Source: Lawsonibacter sp. (GTDB taxonomy: Bacteria > Bacillota > Clostridia > Oscillospirales > Oscillospiraceae). Taken from it: 5,514 nucleotides of DNA. A program made the position numbers and the translations under genes. The DNA is taken from the NCBI GenBank assembly GCA_022793355.1, contig JAAWCR010000037.1, positions 1 through 5,514 of the forward strand. The letters are read 5' to 3'. The stretch's first letter is position 1; the number at the start of each line of letters is the position of its first letter. Below, piece after piece: positions 1 through 5,514 of this stretch. The notes under the pieces were generated by a model that was not told the origin of the DNA, did no database searches, and saw nothing but the letters and a program-made list of their open reading frames with translations.

Positions 1-660
1 AGCCACGCCATTGTGCTGGGCCAGAAGCACGACGTCTCACGCGACCTGAAGATGACCCGTCCCGCCATCGGCTGCCACCTGATGGCCTCCATCATCTGCC
101 CCCGTTTCCGTCCCGCTATGGCCACTGTCCGTCCCGGCGTTATGAAGAAGGCTGCCTTTGACCAGGCCAAGGCCGACGCCTGCGAGATTATTAAACCCAG
201 CTTTACCCTCACCGCCGACGACATGCAGACCGAGGTGGTGGAGGTGGTCAAGGCCACCAAGAAGCTGGTGGACCTGATCGGCGCTGACGTGGTCGTCTCC
301 GTGGGCCGCGGCATCTCCAAGGACGTAGAGGGCGGCATCAAGCTGGCTGAGGAGCTGGCTGAGGTCCTGGGCGGCGTTGTGGGCGGCTCCCGTGCCACCA
401 TCGACTCCGGCTGGCTGTCCGCCGACCACCAGGTCGGTCAGACCGGCAAGACCGTCCACCCCAAGATCTATGTCGCTCTGGGCATCTCCGGCGCCATCCA
501 GCACAAGGCCGGCATGCAGGACTCCGAGTGCATCATTGCCGTCAACAAGAACGACACCGCCCCCATCTTCGAGATTGCTGACTACGGCATCTGCGGCGAT
601 CTGTTCAAGGTCACCCCGCTGCTTATCGAGGCCATCAAGGCCGCCAAGGCTGCGAAGTAA
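1..660 (+). CDS. etfA: Electron transfer flavoprotein alpha subunit, C-terminal part (5' end outside window)
   Basis: This is the alpha subunit of the heterodimeric electron transfer flavoprotein, a soluble FAD protein that passes electrons between acyl-CoA dehydrogenases and other redox partners. The reading frame is open from base 1 with no credible start, so the gene is cut by the window edge. The 219 residues present are roughly the last two thirds of a protein that is usually about 320-400 residues, so most of the N-terminal domain is missing. The FAD-binding C-terminal domain is complete and highly typical: GGSRATIDSGW (from base 382), QVGQTGK (430-450), GISGAIQH (481-504), and ADYGICGDLF (577-606), where many homologues have GIVGD. 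The gene ends in lysine/alanine-rich codons and is followed by a strong terminator, so it is probably last in its operon. In butyrate-forming clostridia etfB and an acyl-CoA dehydrogenase usually lie upstream; that is expectation, not visible here. Confidence 0.97.
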   Translation, partial: SHAIVLGQKHDVSRDLKMTRPAIGCHLMASIICPRFRPAMATVRPGVMKKAAFDQAKADACEIIKPSFTLTADDMQTEVVEVVKATKKLVDLIGADVVVSVGRGISKDVEGGIKLAEELAEVLGGVVGGSRATIDSGWLSADHQVGQTGKTVHPKIYVALGISGAIQHKAGMQDSECIIAVNKNDTAPIFEIADYGICGDLFKVTPLLIEAIKAAKAAK

Positions 661-683
661 GGTTTCCCCTCTCATATGCAAGT

Positions 684-716
684 GCGCCTGTCCCAAATAG
701 GGACAGGCGCTTTTTT
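684..716 (+). terminator. Intrinsic terminator of the etfA transcript
   Basis: A perfect 11-bp stem (684-694 pairing with 700-710, GC-rich) with a five-base AAATA loop is followed at once by six T (711-716). It begins 23 bases after the etfA stop. The minus-strand side has no T run, so it should act in the plus direction only. It separates etfA from the dpaAB operon. Confidence 0.95.
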
Positions 717-744
717 CACCTCTTCCTCCCCTCCTCCATACAAT
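715..744 (+). promoter_or_regulatory. Putative dpaAB promoter, sigma-K/sigma-E-like
   Basis: The sequence CATACAAT at 737-744 fits the -10 consensus of the mother-cell sigma factors (sigma-E CATACANT; sigma-K CATANNNTA, here with TG in place of the final TA). Sixteen bases upstream lies CACC (717-720), which fits the loose sigma-K -35 element with a central AC. No ATA-type sigma-E -35 is visible. The same bases can also be read as a weak sigma-A promoter: TTCACC 715-720, an 18-base spacer, TACAAT 739-744. Sigma-K is the more attractive reading because dipicolinate synthase genes are known to be mother-cell expressed under sigma-K in Bacillus subtilis. Transcription would start near 751. Confidence 0.5.
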
Positions 745-756
745 GGAGTAGAACCC

Positions 757-776
757 ACCGCCCTTTCCCGGGCGGT
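757..776 (+). other. Small hairpin in the dpaA leader next to the ribosome binding site
   Basis: ACCGCCC (757-763) pairs perfectly with GGGCGGT (770-776) around a six-base TTTCCC loop. The hairpin ends three bases before the GGAGG ribosome binding site of dpaA (780-784) and would lie near the 5' end of the mRNA if transcription starts near 751. There is no T run after it, so it is not a terminator. A role in mRNA stability or translation is possible but not shown. Confidence 0.45.
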
Positions 777-791
777 CCTGGAGGTATTGCT

Positions 792-1667
792 ATGAAGCAC
801 GAACTAAACATCTGGGTGGTGGGCGGCGACCTGCGGCAGGCTAAACTGGCCCAGCTGCTGGCCGAGGACGGCCACACCGTCCATACCTATGCCCTGGGCC
901 AGCCCCAGGATATTGTCCCCGGCCTCACCGCTGAGAACACCCTGCGCCACGCCAGCAAAGCTGACTGCGTGATTCTTCCCCTCACCGCATCCGCCGGTAA
1001 TGGACTTCTCAACGCCCCCCTCGCACTGTCAGAGTATCCCCTGTCCCTTATTTTAGACCGGCTGTCCCCCCGGCAGTTTCTCTGCGGCGGCAGGCTGGAC
1101 CCGGAGACAGAGGCGCTGGCAAGGGAGCGTGGGCTCACCATCCATGACTACTTCGCTCGGGAGGAGCTGACGGTGGCCAACGCCGTTCCCACAGCGGAAG
1201 GAGCTGTACAGCTTGCCATGGAGCATCTGCCCATCACTATTCACGGATCCAAGGTGCTGGTCATCGGCTTTGGCCGGGTAGGACGGCTCACTGCACAGCG
1301 TTTCCAGGCTCTTGGTGCCAAGGTCAGTGTGGCCGCCCGGAAATACGAGCAGCTGGCCTGGGCACAGGCCATGGGTCTCGGCGGAGAGCATCTCGCCCAT
1401 CTGAGGGGCTGGCTGTGCGGCTACGACTTGATTGTCAACACCGTCCCCGCCCGCGTTCTGGGCCGGGAGGAGCTGGAGGACGTAAAATCCGACTGTCTTA
1501 TCCTGGATCTGGCCTCCAAGCCCGGCGGCGTGGACCTGGGCGCGGCTGGCGAGCTGGGCCTCACCGTGGTTTGGGCGTTGGCCCTTCCCGGCAAGGTGGC
1601 TCCGGTGACCGCGGGGGCCGCCATCAAGGACACAATTTACAATATGTTGCGGGAGGTCGGACTTTGA
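792..1667 (+). CDS. dpaA: Dipicolinate synthase subunit A (SpoVFA-like)
   Basis: With DpaB, this protein makes dipicolinic acid from the 4-hydroxy-tetrahydrodipicolinate branch of lysine synthesis; the product is loaded with calcium into the spore core in the mother cell/forespore stage. At 291 residues it matches the family (about 300). The N-terminal domain opens with the family-type NIWVVGGDLRQAKLAQLL segment (residues 6-23). A second Rossmann domain carries the nucleotide-binding GFGRVG at 159-164, then DLASKPGGVD at 239-248 and ALALPGKVAPVTAG at 262-275, both characteristic of DpaA. The ATG start has a strong GGAGG (780-784) seven bases upstream. The gene is first in a two-gene operon with dpaB. 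Unlike the B. subtilis arrangement, no asd, dapG or dapA follows. Its stop overlaps the ATG of a 21-codon ORF as TGATG. Confidence 0.96.
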   Translation: MKHELNIWVVGGDLRQAKLAQLLAEDGHTVHTYALGQPQDIVPGLTAENTLRHASKADCVILPLTASAGNGLLNAPLALSEYPLSLILDRLSPRQFLCGGRLDPETEALARERGLTIHDYFAREELTVANAVPTAEGAVQLAMEHLPITIHGSKVLVIGFGRVGRLTAQRFQALGAKVSVAARKYEQLAWAQAMGLGGEHLAHLRGWLCGYDLIVNTVPARVLGREELEDVKSDCLILDLASKPGGVDLGAAGELGLTVVWALALPGKVAPVTAGAAIKDTIYNMLREVGL

Positions 1668-1732
1668 TGCAGAGATGCACACAGTGCGCCCTGCCGGTTC
1701 CGAATAGAAAGGAAGATTTCTTTGGAAAATAA
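1667..1732 (+). CDS. Possible 21-codon micro-ORF between dpaA and dpaB
   Basis: The ATG at 1667-1669 overlaps the dpaA stop in a TGATG junction, the classic arrangement for translational coupling. The ORF encodes MQRCTQCALPVPNRKEDFFG plus a final K and ends with TAA at 1730-1732, eleven bases inside dpaB. It has one CxxC pair (residues 4-7) and no recognisable domain. GGGAGG (1651-1656) within the end of dpaA lies ten bases upstream and could serve it. It may be a real small peptide, a coupling device that brings ribosomes to the TTG start of dpaB, or chance. I cannot assign a function, and nothing but position and start/stop signals supports it. Confidence 0.25.
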   Translation: MQRCTQCALPVPNRKEDFFGK

Positions 1733-2300
1733 AACTGTTGGATTCGCTGTGTGCGGGTCCTTCTGCACCCACGCCCGGTCTATGGAAGCGCTGGAACAGG
1801 TAAAGGCCCGGTTTGCGCGGGTGGTGCCCATCGTCTCCGAGGTGACGGCGGACACCGATACTCGCTTTGGCAGGGCCCACGACTTGATGCGGGAGATGGA
1901 GCGTATCTGTGACTGCCGGGTGATTTCCTCCATCCAGGCGGCGGAGCCCATCGGCCCGCAAAAACTGCTGGATCTCCTCATTATCTGCCCTTGCACCGGC
2001 AACACCCTGGGAAAGCTGGCCGCCGGGGTCACCGACACCAGCGTCACCATGGCGGCCAAAGCCCATCTGCGCAACTGCCGCCCCCTGCTTATCGCTCCCT
2101 CCACCAACGACGGCCTAGCCGCCTCCGCCGCCAGCATCGGCGCACTGCTGCCCCGGAAATACATCTATTTCGTCCCCTTCGGGCAGGACGACTTTGAGAA
2201 AAAGCCCACTTCTCTGGTGGCCGACTTCTCCCTGGTGGCCGACGCTGCCCAGGCGGCCCTGGAGGGATATCAGCTCCAGCCCCTGTTGCTGCGGGCATGA
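1722..2300 (+). CDS. dpaB: Dipicolinate synthase subunit B (SpoVFB-like flavoprotein)
   Basis: This is the flavoprotein-family partner of DpaA in dipicolinic acid synthesis during sporulation. Its 192 residues are close to the usual size of about 200. The N-terminal strand and phosphate-binding region reads KTVGFAVCGSFCTHA (residues 4-18), as expected at the very start of family members. It is followed by EPIGP (75-79), PCTGNTLGKLA (90-100), TDTSVTMAAKAHLRN (104-118) and PSTNDGLAASA (126-136), the pattern of HFCD-type flavin proteins. The start is a TTG at 1722-1724 with AAAGGAAG six bases upstream; no ATG fits, and this TTG gives the full family N-terminus. It lies 54 bases after dpaA, so the two form one operon, perhaps bridged by the micro-ORF. 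The weak TTG could hold DpaB at a set ratio to DpaA (inference). A terminator hairpin starts two bases after the stop. Confidence 0.95.
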   Translation: MENKTVGFAVCGSFCTHARSMEALEQVKARFARVVPIVSEVTADTDTRFGRAHDLMREMERICDCRVISSIQAAEPIGPQKLLDLLIICPCTGNTLGKLAAGVTDTSVTMAAKAHLRNCRPLLIAPSTNDGLAASAASIGALLPRKYIYFVPFGQDDFEKKPTSLVADFSLVADAAQAALEGYQLQPLLLRA

Positions 2301-2302
2301 AA

Positions 2303-2331
2303 AATCGCCTGTGCGTCTTGCACAGGCGATT
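2303..2331. terminator. Shared bidirectional terminator between dpaB and the transketolase operon
   Basis: A perfect 12-bp stem (2303-2314 with 2320-2331) closes a five-base GTCTT loop between convergent genes. Read on the minus strand, the stem runs straight into a four-T run (complement of AAAA 2301-2304) after the transketolase stop. Read on the plus strand, the tail is ATTCAAATTT, a weaker T tract. It begins two bases after the dpaB stop and ends five bases before the transketolase stop, so it most likely ends both transcripts. Confidence 0.85.
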
Positions 2332-2336
2332 CAAAT

Positions 2337-3281
2337 TTACTTTCCGCAGAAGTCCTTGGCAACCTCCACAATATGTTCCGCCGACAGGCCGAACTGCTTG
2401 AGCAGGTCAACCGCGGGGCCGGAGTGACCAAACTCGTCGTTGACGCCGATGCGGCGCACCGGCGTGGGACACTTCTCACTGAGCAAGGCGCATACCGCTT
2501 CACCCAAGCCACCGATGATCGAGTGCTCTTCGCAGGTAATGACCTTGCCGCACTCCCGGGCAGCCTTCAAAACCAGCTCCTCATCCAGAGGCTTAATGGT
2601 GCACAGATTAATAATCCGGGCGGAGATACCCGCCTCCTTCAAGGCCTTACCAGCCTCTACCGCCTCATTGACCAGCAGACCGTTGGCCAGGATCGCCACC
2701 TCAGACCCGTCCTGGAGAACCTCGCCCTTGCCGATTTCGAACTTGAAATCAGCCTCGTCATGGAAAACAGGGACAGCCAGACGTCCAAAGCGAAGGTAGA
2801 CAGGTCCCTGATGCTCATAGGCGGCCTTGACGGCGGCCCTGGCCTCCACGTCGTCAGAGGGAGACATGACCACCATGCCGGGAATGGAGCGCATGAGGGC
2901 AAAGTCCTCGCAGCACTGGTGGGAGGCTCCGTCTTCTCCCACAGAGATACCGCCGTGGGTGGCACCGATTTTCACATTCAGGTGGGGATAGCCGATGGAA
3001 TTGCGCACCTGCTCAAAGGATCGCCCGGCCACGAACATGGCAAAGGAGGAGGCAAAGGGCACCAGCCCCATAGCGGCAGCTCCCGCAGCCGCAGCCACCA
3101 TATTGCACTCGGCAATGCCGCAGTTAAAATGCCGCTCCGGGAAGGCTTTTTTAAAAATACCTGTTTTGGTGGCGCCGGCCAGATCGGCGTCAAATACCAC
3201 CATATCCTCATGTTCCGCGCCCAGGGCGGCCAGAGCGTTGCCGTAGCTCTCCCGGGTGGCAATCTTTTTCACGTCCGCCAT
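2337..3281 (-). CDS. Transketolase, C-terminal subunit (pyrimidine-binding and C-terminal domains)
   Basis: This is the second half of a split, thiamine-diphosphate-dependent transketolase, which moves two-carbon units between sugar phosphates in the non-oxidative pentose phosphate pathway. The 314 residues cover the pyrimidine-binding domain and the C-terminal domain. Visible landmarks are DADL at 31-34, GIAECNM at 55-61 containing the Glu (E58) that activates the cofactor, EDGASHQ at 116-122, SPSDD at 140-144, and EEHSIIGGLGEAV at 251-263 in the C-terminal domain. The ATG at 3281-3279 has GGAGG (3295-3291) nine bases upstream, inside the last codons of the N-terminal subunit gene. One base separates that gene's stop from this start, so translation is tightly coupled, fitting a heteromer made in equal amounts. 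Such N/C split pairs are common in Clostridia and archaea. A DXS-type enzyme is unlikely given the separate halves and motifs. Confidence 0.96.
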   Translation of the reverse strand: MADVKKIATRESYGNALAALGAEHEDMVVFDADLAGATKTGIFKKAFPERHFNCGIAECNMVAAAAGAAAMGLVPFASSFAMFVAGRSFEQVRNSIGYPHLNVKIGATHGGISVGEDGASHQCCEDFALMRSIPGMVVMSPSDDVEARAAVKAAYEHQGPVYLRFGRLAVPVFHDEADFKFEIGKGEVLQDGSEVAILANGLLVNEAVEAGKALKEAGISARIINLCTIKPLDEELVLKAARECGKVITCEEHSIIGGLGEAVCALLSEKCPTPVRRIGVNDEFGHSGPAVDLLKQFGLSAEHIVEVAKDFCGK

Positions 3282-3282
3282 C

Positions 3283-4128
3283 TTACATCCCCTCCACTTC
3301 TGCCAGCTGGGCTCTCAGCTCGGCCATGGCAATCTCATACTCCTCATCGTTGGGTGCTTTTCCGTGCCAGCCGGCCTTATCCTCCATAAAGCTGACGCCC
3401 TTGCCCTTAACCGTTGTCATTACAATGGCGGTGGGAGCACCCTTATTCTCCTTCGCCTTGGTGAAAGCCGCCTCCATCTGGTCGAACTCATGGCCGTCGA
3501 TCTCCACCACGTTCCACCCAAACGCCTTCAGCTTCTCGGGAATGGGGTACGGGTTCATTACATCGGTGATTTTGCCGTCAATCTGCAGGCCGTTGTTATC
3601 AATTATGGCACAGAAGTTGTCCAATTTGTAGTGGTGGGCAAACATCAGAGCCTCCCAGACCTCGCCCTCCTGAATCTCACCGTCGCCCAGCAAGGTATAC
3701 ACCCGGCAGCCCTTGCCCATATGCTTGGCAGCCAGCGCCATTCCGGCGGCCGCGGAGACCCCCTGGCCCAGGGATCCGGTGGACATATCTACACCAGGGA
3801 CCGAGTTCATATTGGGATGACCCTGAAGGTAGCTGCCAATGTGCCGCAGGGTGACCAGATCATCCACAGGGAAAAAGCCCCGATTCGCCAGGGCGGCATA
3901 CAACCCAGGCGCAGTGTGCCCCTTAGACAGGACAAACCGGTCCCGGTCCTCCCACCGGGGATTCTTGGGATCGACATTCAGTTCCTTAAAGTAGAGGTAA
4001 GTAAACAGATCGGCGGCAGACAAGCTTCCGCCCGGGTGGCCCGCCTTAGCCCCATGGGTGCCTTCAATGACGCCCATACGTACCTTGCAGGCTGCAGCCA
4101 TTAGCTGCTTCTTCTCACTGGCTGTCAT
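3283..4128 (-). CDS. Transketolase, N-terminal subunit (diphosphate-binding domain)
   Basis: This is the first half of the split transketolase; it binds the diphosphate and Mg end of thiamine diphosphate and pairs with the downstream C-terminal subunit. In the 281 residues one sees GHPGGS at 30-35, SKGH at 68-71, GSLGQG at 118-123, and the cofactor motif GDG at 148-150 followed after 27 residues by NN at 178-179. KGKG at 241-244 and WHGKAPN at 254-260 complete the standard domain. All expected residues are present and there is no sign of damage. The ATG at 4128-4126 is preceded by AAGGAG (4140-4135) at a six-base spacing. It is the first gene of a two-gene operon driven from the sigma-A promoter at 4173-4201. 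Confidence 0.96.
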   Translation of the reverse strand: MTASEKKQLMAAACKVRMGVIEGTHGAKAGHPGGSLSAADLFTYLYFKELNVDPKNPRWEDRDRFVLSKGHTAPGLYAALANRGFFPVDDLVTLRHIGSYLQGHPNMNSVPGVDMSTGSLGQGVSAAAGMALAAKHMGKGCRVYTLLGDGEIQEGEVWEALMFAHHYKLDNFCAIIDNNGLQIDGKITDVMNPYPIPEKLKAFGWNVVEIDGHEFDQMEAAFTKAKENKGAPTAIVMTTVKGKGVSFMEDKAGWHGKAPNDEEYEIAMAELRAQLAEVEGM

Positions 4129-4172
4129 AGCGCTCTCCTTTTTATGAATAATTTATTGGTTTCGCTGGCTTC

Positions 4173-4201
4173 ATTATAAAATAGTCTCTCAAAAAATACA
4201 A
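4173..4201 (-). promoter_or_regulatory. Sigma-A promoter of the transketolase operon
   Basis: Read on the minus strand, TTGTAT (4201-4196) and a perfect TATAAT (4178-4173) are separated by exactly 17 bases in an AT-rich stretch. The -35 box matches the consensus only in its TTG. Predicted transcription start is near 4166, giving a leader of about 38 bases before the ATG. Confidence 0.75.
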
Positions 4202-4339
4202 GAAGGAAAACCATCAAAACATATGCTTATTCCTTGTCTGACACATCTATTCCACTCATAAAAGTGTACTGCCAGAAAAGTTTAGCTGCGCAAAAGAAAT
4301 GGCCGGAAAAAGGGACAGTAAGGATGATAAAATCAGGCC
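4202..4339. other. Intergenic stretch without a recognisable gene
   Basis: This is the upstream part of the 427-base gap between the transketolase and methyltransferase genes. It is AT-rich near the transketolase promoter and becomes more GC-rich toward 4340. No ORF with a ribosome binding site, RNA gene or riboswitch is visible. An imperfect direct repeat, CTGCCAGAAA near 4269 and CTACCAGAAA near 4343, lies around the start of the transposase-like remnant. Confidence 0.5.
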
Positions 4340-4468
4340 ATGCTACCAGAAAGTAATGTACAGTCCTATCTGAACGAATCCTGCTTTCGCTTCAGCCGCC
4401 GCAACTTCGGTGGCGCTTTGCTGGAGCGCTTGTCCCTTGCTGTCGCCACCTCTGTCCGGCTGAGTTAA
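4340..4468 (+). pseudogene. Remnant of a transposase C-terminus, probably ISXO2-like (IS1595 family)
   Basis: Reading plus frame from 4340, the 42 codons give NVQSYLNESCFRFSRRNFGG (residues 6-25), then a leucine-rich tail ALLERLSLAVATSV, ending at TAA 4466-4468. The pattern YLNExCFRFxRRxFGxxLxERL resembles the very end of ISXO2-like (IS1595-family) transposases, where a Y-L-x-E-F-C-[FY]-R-F-N-R-R signature precedes the C-terminus. The signature Phe after Glu is Ser here. Everything upstream in the protein (zinc ribbon and DDE domain) is absent: the frame has a TAA at 4328-4330 and no homologous-looking sequence before it. The ATG at 4340 has no good ribosome binding site, so it is most likely a dead fragment, not a gene. 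No terminal inverted repeats could be defined. Family assignment rests on recall of the motif. Confidence 0.55.
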
Positions 4469-4526
4469 AGGGATAACCACATTAATGACCAAAGCGGAAA
4501 TGGACGTAGAAGCTGAAAAGTCATGA

Positions 4527-4550
4527 CCCCCTCGCCGCTGGCAAAGGGGG
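4527..4550. repeat. GC-rich palindrome beside the methyltransferase 3' end; possible dispersed repeat or weak terminator
   Basis: CCCCCT (4527-4532) pairs with AGGGGG (4545-4550), and inside it GCC (4534-4536) pairs with GGC (4540-4542) around GCT, with small unpaired bases between. It lies six bases beyond the methyltransferase stop codon. On the minus strand it is followed by TCATGACTTTTC, so it could act as a weak terminator for that gene. Its C-tract/G-tract form also resembles small palindromic units scattered between genes in GC-rich Firmicutes, but only one copy is in this window. Confidence 0.45.
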
Positions 4551-4555
4551 AAGGG

Positions 4556-5419
4556 TTACGCTTTAGTCCACCGTCCTGTGGACCCGCAGGGGAGGGCAAG
4601 GCCGGTTTGGGTGACGGGCAGGCCCAGCTCGTCGGAGACCGTATGCCCGCCAAATCGTTTGGATACCAGGGTCTCCAGAATGTAGGTGACCACGCTGGGG
4701 GCCAGCCCGGTGGTGTAGGAGTTCAGAATGAGGAAAAGCGGGTCGTCGGACAGCACGCCGCTCACCAGCTCCACAAAGGGGTAAAGGTTTTCCTCCAGCT
4801 TCCACACTTCGCCGGTAGGTCCCCGGCCGTAGGAGGGGGGGTCCATGATAATGGCGTCGTATCGCCGCCCCCGGCGGATCTCCCGCTCGACAAACTTGGC
4901 GCAGTCGTCCACAATCCAGCGGATGGGGGCCCCCTCCAGCCCAGAGGATTTGGCGTTCTCACGGGCCCACTGAACCATCCCCTTCGCGGCGTCCACATGG
5001 CAGACGGAGGCCCCGGCGGCGGCGCAGGCCACAGTGGCTCCACCAGTGTAGGCGAAGAGGTTGAGCACGCTTACCGGCCGGCCGGCGGTTTTGATTTGCT
5101 CCATGGCAAAATCCCAGTTGGCCGCCTGCTCCGGGAACAGGCCGGTGTGTTTAAAGTTCATAGGCTTTACGTTGAAGGTAAGCGAACCGTAAGACACCGT
5201 CCACCGCTCTGGCATGGACCGGTTGAGCCACTGGCCGCCTCCGGTGGAGGAGCGGGCGTAGCGTCCGGCGTTTTTCTTCCAGCCCGGGTGGGAACGGGGA
5301 GTGTTCCAGATAGCCTGGGGGTCAGGCCGGACCAGAAGATGCTCCCCCCAGCGCTCCAGCTTTTCCCCGCGGCCGCAGTCAATAAGCTCATAGTCCTTCC
5401 ACTTGTCGGACAGCCACAT
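4556..5419 (-). CDS. Class I SAM-dependent methyltransferase, RlmI/COG1092-like, probably acting on rRNA
   Basis: This 287-residue protein has a Rossmann-fold methyltransferase core. HTGLFPEQAANWDF (91-104) leads into motif I VLNLFAYTGGAT (118-129); the acidic end of strand 2 is D143 in HVDAAKGM, and the catalytic-loop motif DPPSYGRGP is at 193-201. The ending GLALPCGSTGRW (273-284) is also typical of this family. The group includes RlmI, which methylates a cytosine of 23S rRNA, but RlmI is near 400 residues and carries an N-terminal PUA domain that is missing here, so the exact substrate is not known. DPP instead of the NPPF/NPPY of base N-methyltransferases fits the RlmI-like group. The ATG at 5419-5417 has AAGGAGG (5435-5429) nine bases upstream. 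The gene stands alone behind its own promoter, with no partner visible in the window. Confidence 0.9.
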   Translation of the reverse strand: MWLSDKWKDYELIDCGRGEKLERWGEHLLVRPDPQAIWNTPRSHPGWKKNAGRYARSSTGGGQWLNRSMPERWTVSYGSLTFNVKPMNFKHTGLFPEQAANWDFAMEQIKTAGRPVSVLNLFAYTGGATVACAAAGASVCHVDAAKGMVQWARENAKSSGLEGAPIRWIVDDCAKFVEREIRRGRRYDAIIMDPPSYGRGPTGEVWKLEENLYPFVELVSGVLSDDPLFLILNSYTTGLAPSVVTYILETLVSKRFGGHTVSDELGLPVTQTGLALPCGSTGRWTKA

Positions 5420-5459
5420 CGCCGATGTCCTCCTTGCCGTCGTGATACAAATTAAAAAC

Positions 5460-5489
5460 AGTATACCATTAACTGGGGAGGCACGTCAA
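5460..5489 (-). promoter_or_regulatory. Sigma-A promoter of the methyltransferase gene
   Basis: On the minus strand TTGACG (5489-5484) and TATACT (5465-5460) are separated by 18 bases; each box differs from consensus at one position. Predicted start of transcription is near 5453, about 34 bases before the ATG. The gene therefore begins its own transcription unit. Confidence 0.8.
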
Positions 5490-5514
5490 TAAATAGTGAT
5501 TGTAATTTGCACTC

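Noticed and set aside
37..696. A 219-codon open frame on the minus strand, antisense to etfA
   Set aside because: Its translation is low-complexity G/A/D/L/H with no family signature, and the plus strand is unmistakably EtfA. The frame is open because of GC-biased third codon positions.
1053..2066. A 337-codon minus-strand frame crossing dpaA and dpaB
   Set aside because: It spans two clear plus-strand genes and their gap and shows no family features.
2373..3389. A 338-codon plus-strand frame opposite the transketolase C-terminal subunit gene, and a similar 282-codon one at 3256-4104
   Set aside because: Both are shadows of well-conserved minus-strand genes, with no recognisable protein motif and no ribosome binding site of note.
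4147..4157. AT-only palindrome AATAA-T-TTATT in the transketolase leader as a possible operator
   Set aside because: An 11-base AT palindrome in an AT-rich leader is expected by chance and there is no regulator nearby.
4233..4262. Possible plus-strand promoter (TTGTCT, 17-base spacer, CATAAA) before the transposase remnant
   Set aside because: Both boxes are poor and no intact gene lies downstream.
4485..4526. A 13-codon plus-strand ORF (MTKAEMDVEAEKS) after the transposase remnant
   Set aside because: Too short, with only a distant AAAGGGA at an 11-base spacing and no context to support it.
4523..5455. A 310-codon plus-strand frame opposite the methyltransferase gene
   Set aside because: Glycine/proline-rich translation without domains; the minus frame has all methyltransferase motifs plus promoter and ribosome binding site.

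Overview
No novel system is visible in this window. It reads as an ordinary chromosomal segment of a fairly GC-rich, endospore-forming Clostridia-type Firmicute. The evidence is strong GGAGG-type ribosome binding sites, a TTG start, a split transketolase, an EtfA of the type used in anaerobic acyl-CoA metabolism, and the two subunits of dipicolinate synthase, an enzyme specific to sporulation. The mix suggests the Oscillospiraceae (Flavonifractor/Intestinimonas-like), but that placement is inference from gene content and composition, not a database match.

Layout. 1-660 (+): the 3' two thirds of etfA, cut by the window edge, closed by a strong intrinsic terminator at 684-716. 717-2300 (+): a dpaA-dpaB operon for dipicolinic acid synthesis. 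Its upstream sequence resembles a mother-cell sigma-K/sigma-E promoter, it has a small leader hairpin, and a 21-codon ORF sits coupled between the two genes. A symmetric 12-bp hairpin at 2303-2331 separates it from the convergent transketolase operon (2337-4128, minus), whose C-terminal and N-terminal halves are separate adjacent genes behind a good sigma-A promoter. 4141-4555 is the only long gene-free stretch. It holds the transketolase promoter, a short remnant that looks like the C-terminus of an ISXO2/IS1595-type transposase, and a GC-rich palindrome. 4556-5419 (minus) encodes an RlmI-like class I SAM-dependent methyltransferase with its own sigma-A promoter at 5460-5489.

How the parts relate. 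The etfA, dpaAB, transketolase and methyltransferase blocks look like four independent transcription units with unrelated roles: electron transfer, spore core dehydration, pentose phosphate carbon shuffling and RNA modification. The points most worth a second look are the sporulation-type promoter before dpaA, the micro-ORF between dpaA and dpaB, the transposase relic, and the palindrome beside the methyltransferase 3' end.
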